Source: Devosia sp.
Lineage (GTDB): Bacteria; Pseudomonadota; Alphaproteobacteria; Rhizobiales; Devosiaceae
Assembly (NCBI GenBank): GCA_011322005.1
Contig: DROE01000157.1
Location: 1 to 6,942 of the forward strand
Direction: 5' to 3'
DNA: 6,942 bases
In this document: positions 5,789 to 6,942 of the stretch, piece by piece
How positions within the stretch are numbered: position 1 is the first letter of the stretch
Layout: every line of letters begins with the position of its first letter
Notes under the pieces: model-generated
What the model saw: the letters and a program-made list of their open reading frames with translations, nothing else
Database searches by the model: none
What the model was told of the DNA's origin: nothing
Made by a program: the position numbers and the translations under genes

Positions 5789-6942
5789 CTATTCGATGCT
5801 TTCCTCATCAAACGCCTTGCTGCTCCACGCCCAGAGGAAAAGAGCAAACATAATCACCGGCCCCAGCGGCCAGCCGCCGGCATTGAGACCAAACAGGGCG
5901 TGGGGCAGAATCCAGCCTGACAGCACAAGGGCATACGGGATAATCGCCCGCAAACCGGTTGGGGCCGGCATTGCCCGGAGCATGATGAACCCGCCCGCCA
6001 CCAGCAAACTCAGGTCATAAACGTGCAGATAGGGTGTAATCAGGCCAATCGAAAATAAAATGAGCGCCAGCTTTTGGGGCTTGCTGGTGCTTTTGACGAG
6101 GCGAAAAACCAGCATGGCAAATACCAAAGCGGCAAAGGCCAGATGGAACGGCATCGCTGCACCACCCTCAAGTCCAAGAATGCGAAAGGCCATGAAGGTT
6201 GAGGGTATCATCTGCATGAAGGCCCCGGTTCCTGAACTTTCCAGGTTGGAGAGCACGGGCACGGTAACTTCGAAATAGGCGCGCCAGACCTCGGAGCCGA
6301 ACACCGCGAATGTGAGACCAAAAAGGCCCAACGTTGCGGCGCTGACCAGAAGAATAAGCCGCCACTGCTTTTCAAGCGCCCAGTATGTGGGCAAAAGGAA
6401 CCCGAACTGGGCCTTGATGGTGAGCAGGGCCGTTGCGCTGATGGCCAGCACGTCGGTTTGTTTTCTGGCGGACAGGGCCAGCAGCAGCGCCCCGGCGGCA
6501 AAATTTCCGGTCTGGCCGAAATAGATGCTCTGCATCGAGGCGGGAGATGCCACCAACAATATTGTTTCGAGCCAGCCAAAACCCATCCGGCGTGCGCCCA
6601 GGCCCAGGACAAACAGGCCCAGAGCAGACCATAGCGCCAGCGCCACAAAGTAAGACAACCCACCAAAGGGCCACACGAACAACAGCGAGTGGGGCGGATA
6701 GGCCCACAGGCGAAGGCCGATGGGCTGTTCAATCAGGGAACGCTGGAACTGCATGAGCTGTTCGGGAAAATAGGTGGCGACCGCCTCTCCCTCCAGTACC
6801 ATGCGGGCCACGGAATAAAGGTTGATAAAGTCCCCGCCTGCCGGGTTGCCAGTGGCCAGCGCGATGCCCTCAATCCCAGCGATGGAATCGCCCAAAAACT
6901 GGAGAAATGCAAAAAGATAGAGCGCGGAAAAAATCGCCAGAA
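5789..6942 (-). CDS. GT87/DUF2029-type polytopic membrane glycosyltransferase, N-terminus outside window
   Basis: This is an integral membrane protein with many hydrophobic segments, of the kind that transfers sugars from polyprenyl-phosphate donors on the outer side of the inner membrane. The frame is open to the right edge, giving 383 visible residues; the start is not in the window. Leucine codons near 6895 are internal, because a hydrophobic first helix (LAIFSALYLFAFL) lies upstream in frame. After it comes GGDFINLYSVARMVLEG with Asp37 of the visible part, the position of the proposed catalytic Asp in GT87 proteins. YPP is at 81-83, then FGQTGNFAAGALLLAL at about 141-156, and KAQ at 176-178, where the family usually has KPQ as I recall. 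The C-terminus (KAFDEESIE) is charged and probably cytoplasmic. The acceptor is unknown; envelope polysaccharide or lipid glycosylation is the family's usual role. The TAG stop is 9 nt from the yaiI stop, leaving no room for a separate terminator. Confidence 0.82.
   Translation of the reverse strand, partial: LAIFSALYLFAFLQFLGDSIAGIEGIALATGNPAGGDFINLYSVARMVLEGEAVATYFPEQLMQFQRSLIEQPIGLRLWAYPPHSLLFVWPFGGLSYFVALALWSALGLFVLGLGARRMGFGWLETILLVASPASMQSIYFGQTGNFAAGALLLALSARKQTDVLAISATALLTIKAQFGFLLPTYWALEKQWRLILLVSAATLGLFGLTFAVFGSEVWRAYFEVTVPVLSNLESSGTGAFMQMIPSTFMAFRILGLEGGAAMPFHLAFAALVFAMLVFRLVKSTSKPQKLALILFSIGLITPYLHVYDLSLLVAGGFIMLRAMPAPTGLRAIIPYALVLSGWILPHALFGLNAGGWPLGPVIMFALFLWAWSSKAFDEESIE

Noticed and set aside
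6208..6732. 174-codon second minus-strand frame within the GT87 gene
   Set aside because: Its Cys-, Trp- and Pro-rich translation is typical of an out-of-frame reading, and the GT87 frame keeps all motifs.
6893..6895. TTG at 6895 as the start of the GT87-type protein
   Set aside because: The same frame continues upstream to the window edge and encodes a hydrophobic helix expected at the protein's N-terminus.

Overview
The window looks like an ordinary chromosomal segment of an alphaproteobacterium, most likely from or near the Hyphomicrobiales (Rhizobiales). The best clue is a partial outer-membrane porin whose N-terminal half has the pattern of the rhizobial Porin_2 family. The FTHFS and ProC sequences also read as alphaproteobacterial. 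The mature part of the porin is extremely acidic, which would suit a marine or saline habitat, but that is inference.

Layout. (1) Positions 1-894, minus strand: the first 298 codons of the porin; its 3' end lies outside the window. (2) Positions 895-1250: a divergent intergenic region with several inverted repeats, two of them in the probable porin leader. (3) Positions 1251-3741, plus strand: a classical short-chain dehydrogenase/reductase followed 52 nt later by formate-tetrahydrofolate ligase (fhs), probably one transcription unit. (4) Positions 3809-4636, minus strand: proC (pyrroline-5-carboxylate reductase). Its ATG overlaps by 4 nt (ATGA) the stop codon of an upstream decayed gene at 4633-5214. 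That decayed gene is a GNAT-type acyltransferase remnant with two single-base frameshifts and an apparent large internal deletion. (5) Positions 5285-5779, plus strand: a YaiI/YqxD (DUF188, UPF0178) protein. (6) Positions 5789-6942, minus strand: a polytopic GT87/DUF2029-type membrane glycosyltransferase whose N-terminus runs off the right edge.

Functional picture. The genes are housekeeping and envelope functions and do not form one pathway. The fhs product feeds formate into the folate one-carbon pool; the upstream reductase has no assignable substrate. ProC performs the last step of proline synthesis. The porin and the GT87 protein are envelope components. I see no phage, transposon, CRISPR, toxin-antitoxin, tRNA or rRNA signature, and no evidence of a new multi-gene system. 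The points most worth a second look are the pseudogene still coupled to proC, the very acidic porin, the structured porin leader, and small departures from family signatures in FTHFS and the GT87 protein.
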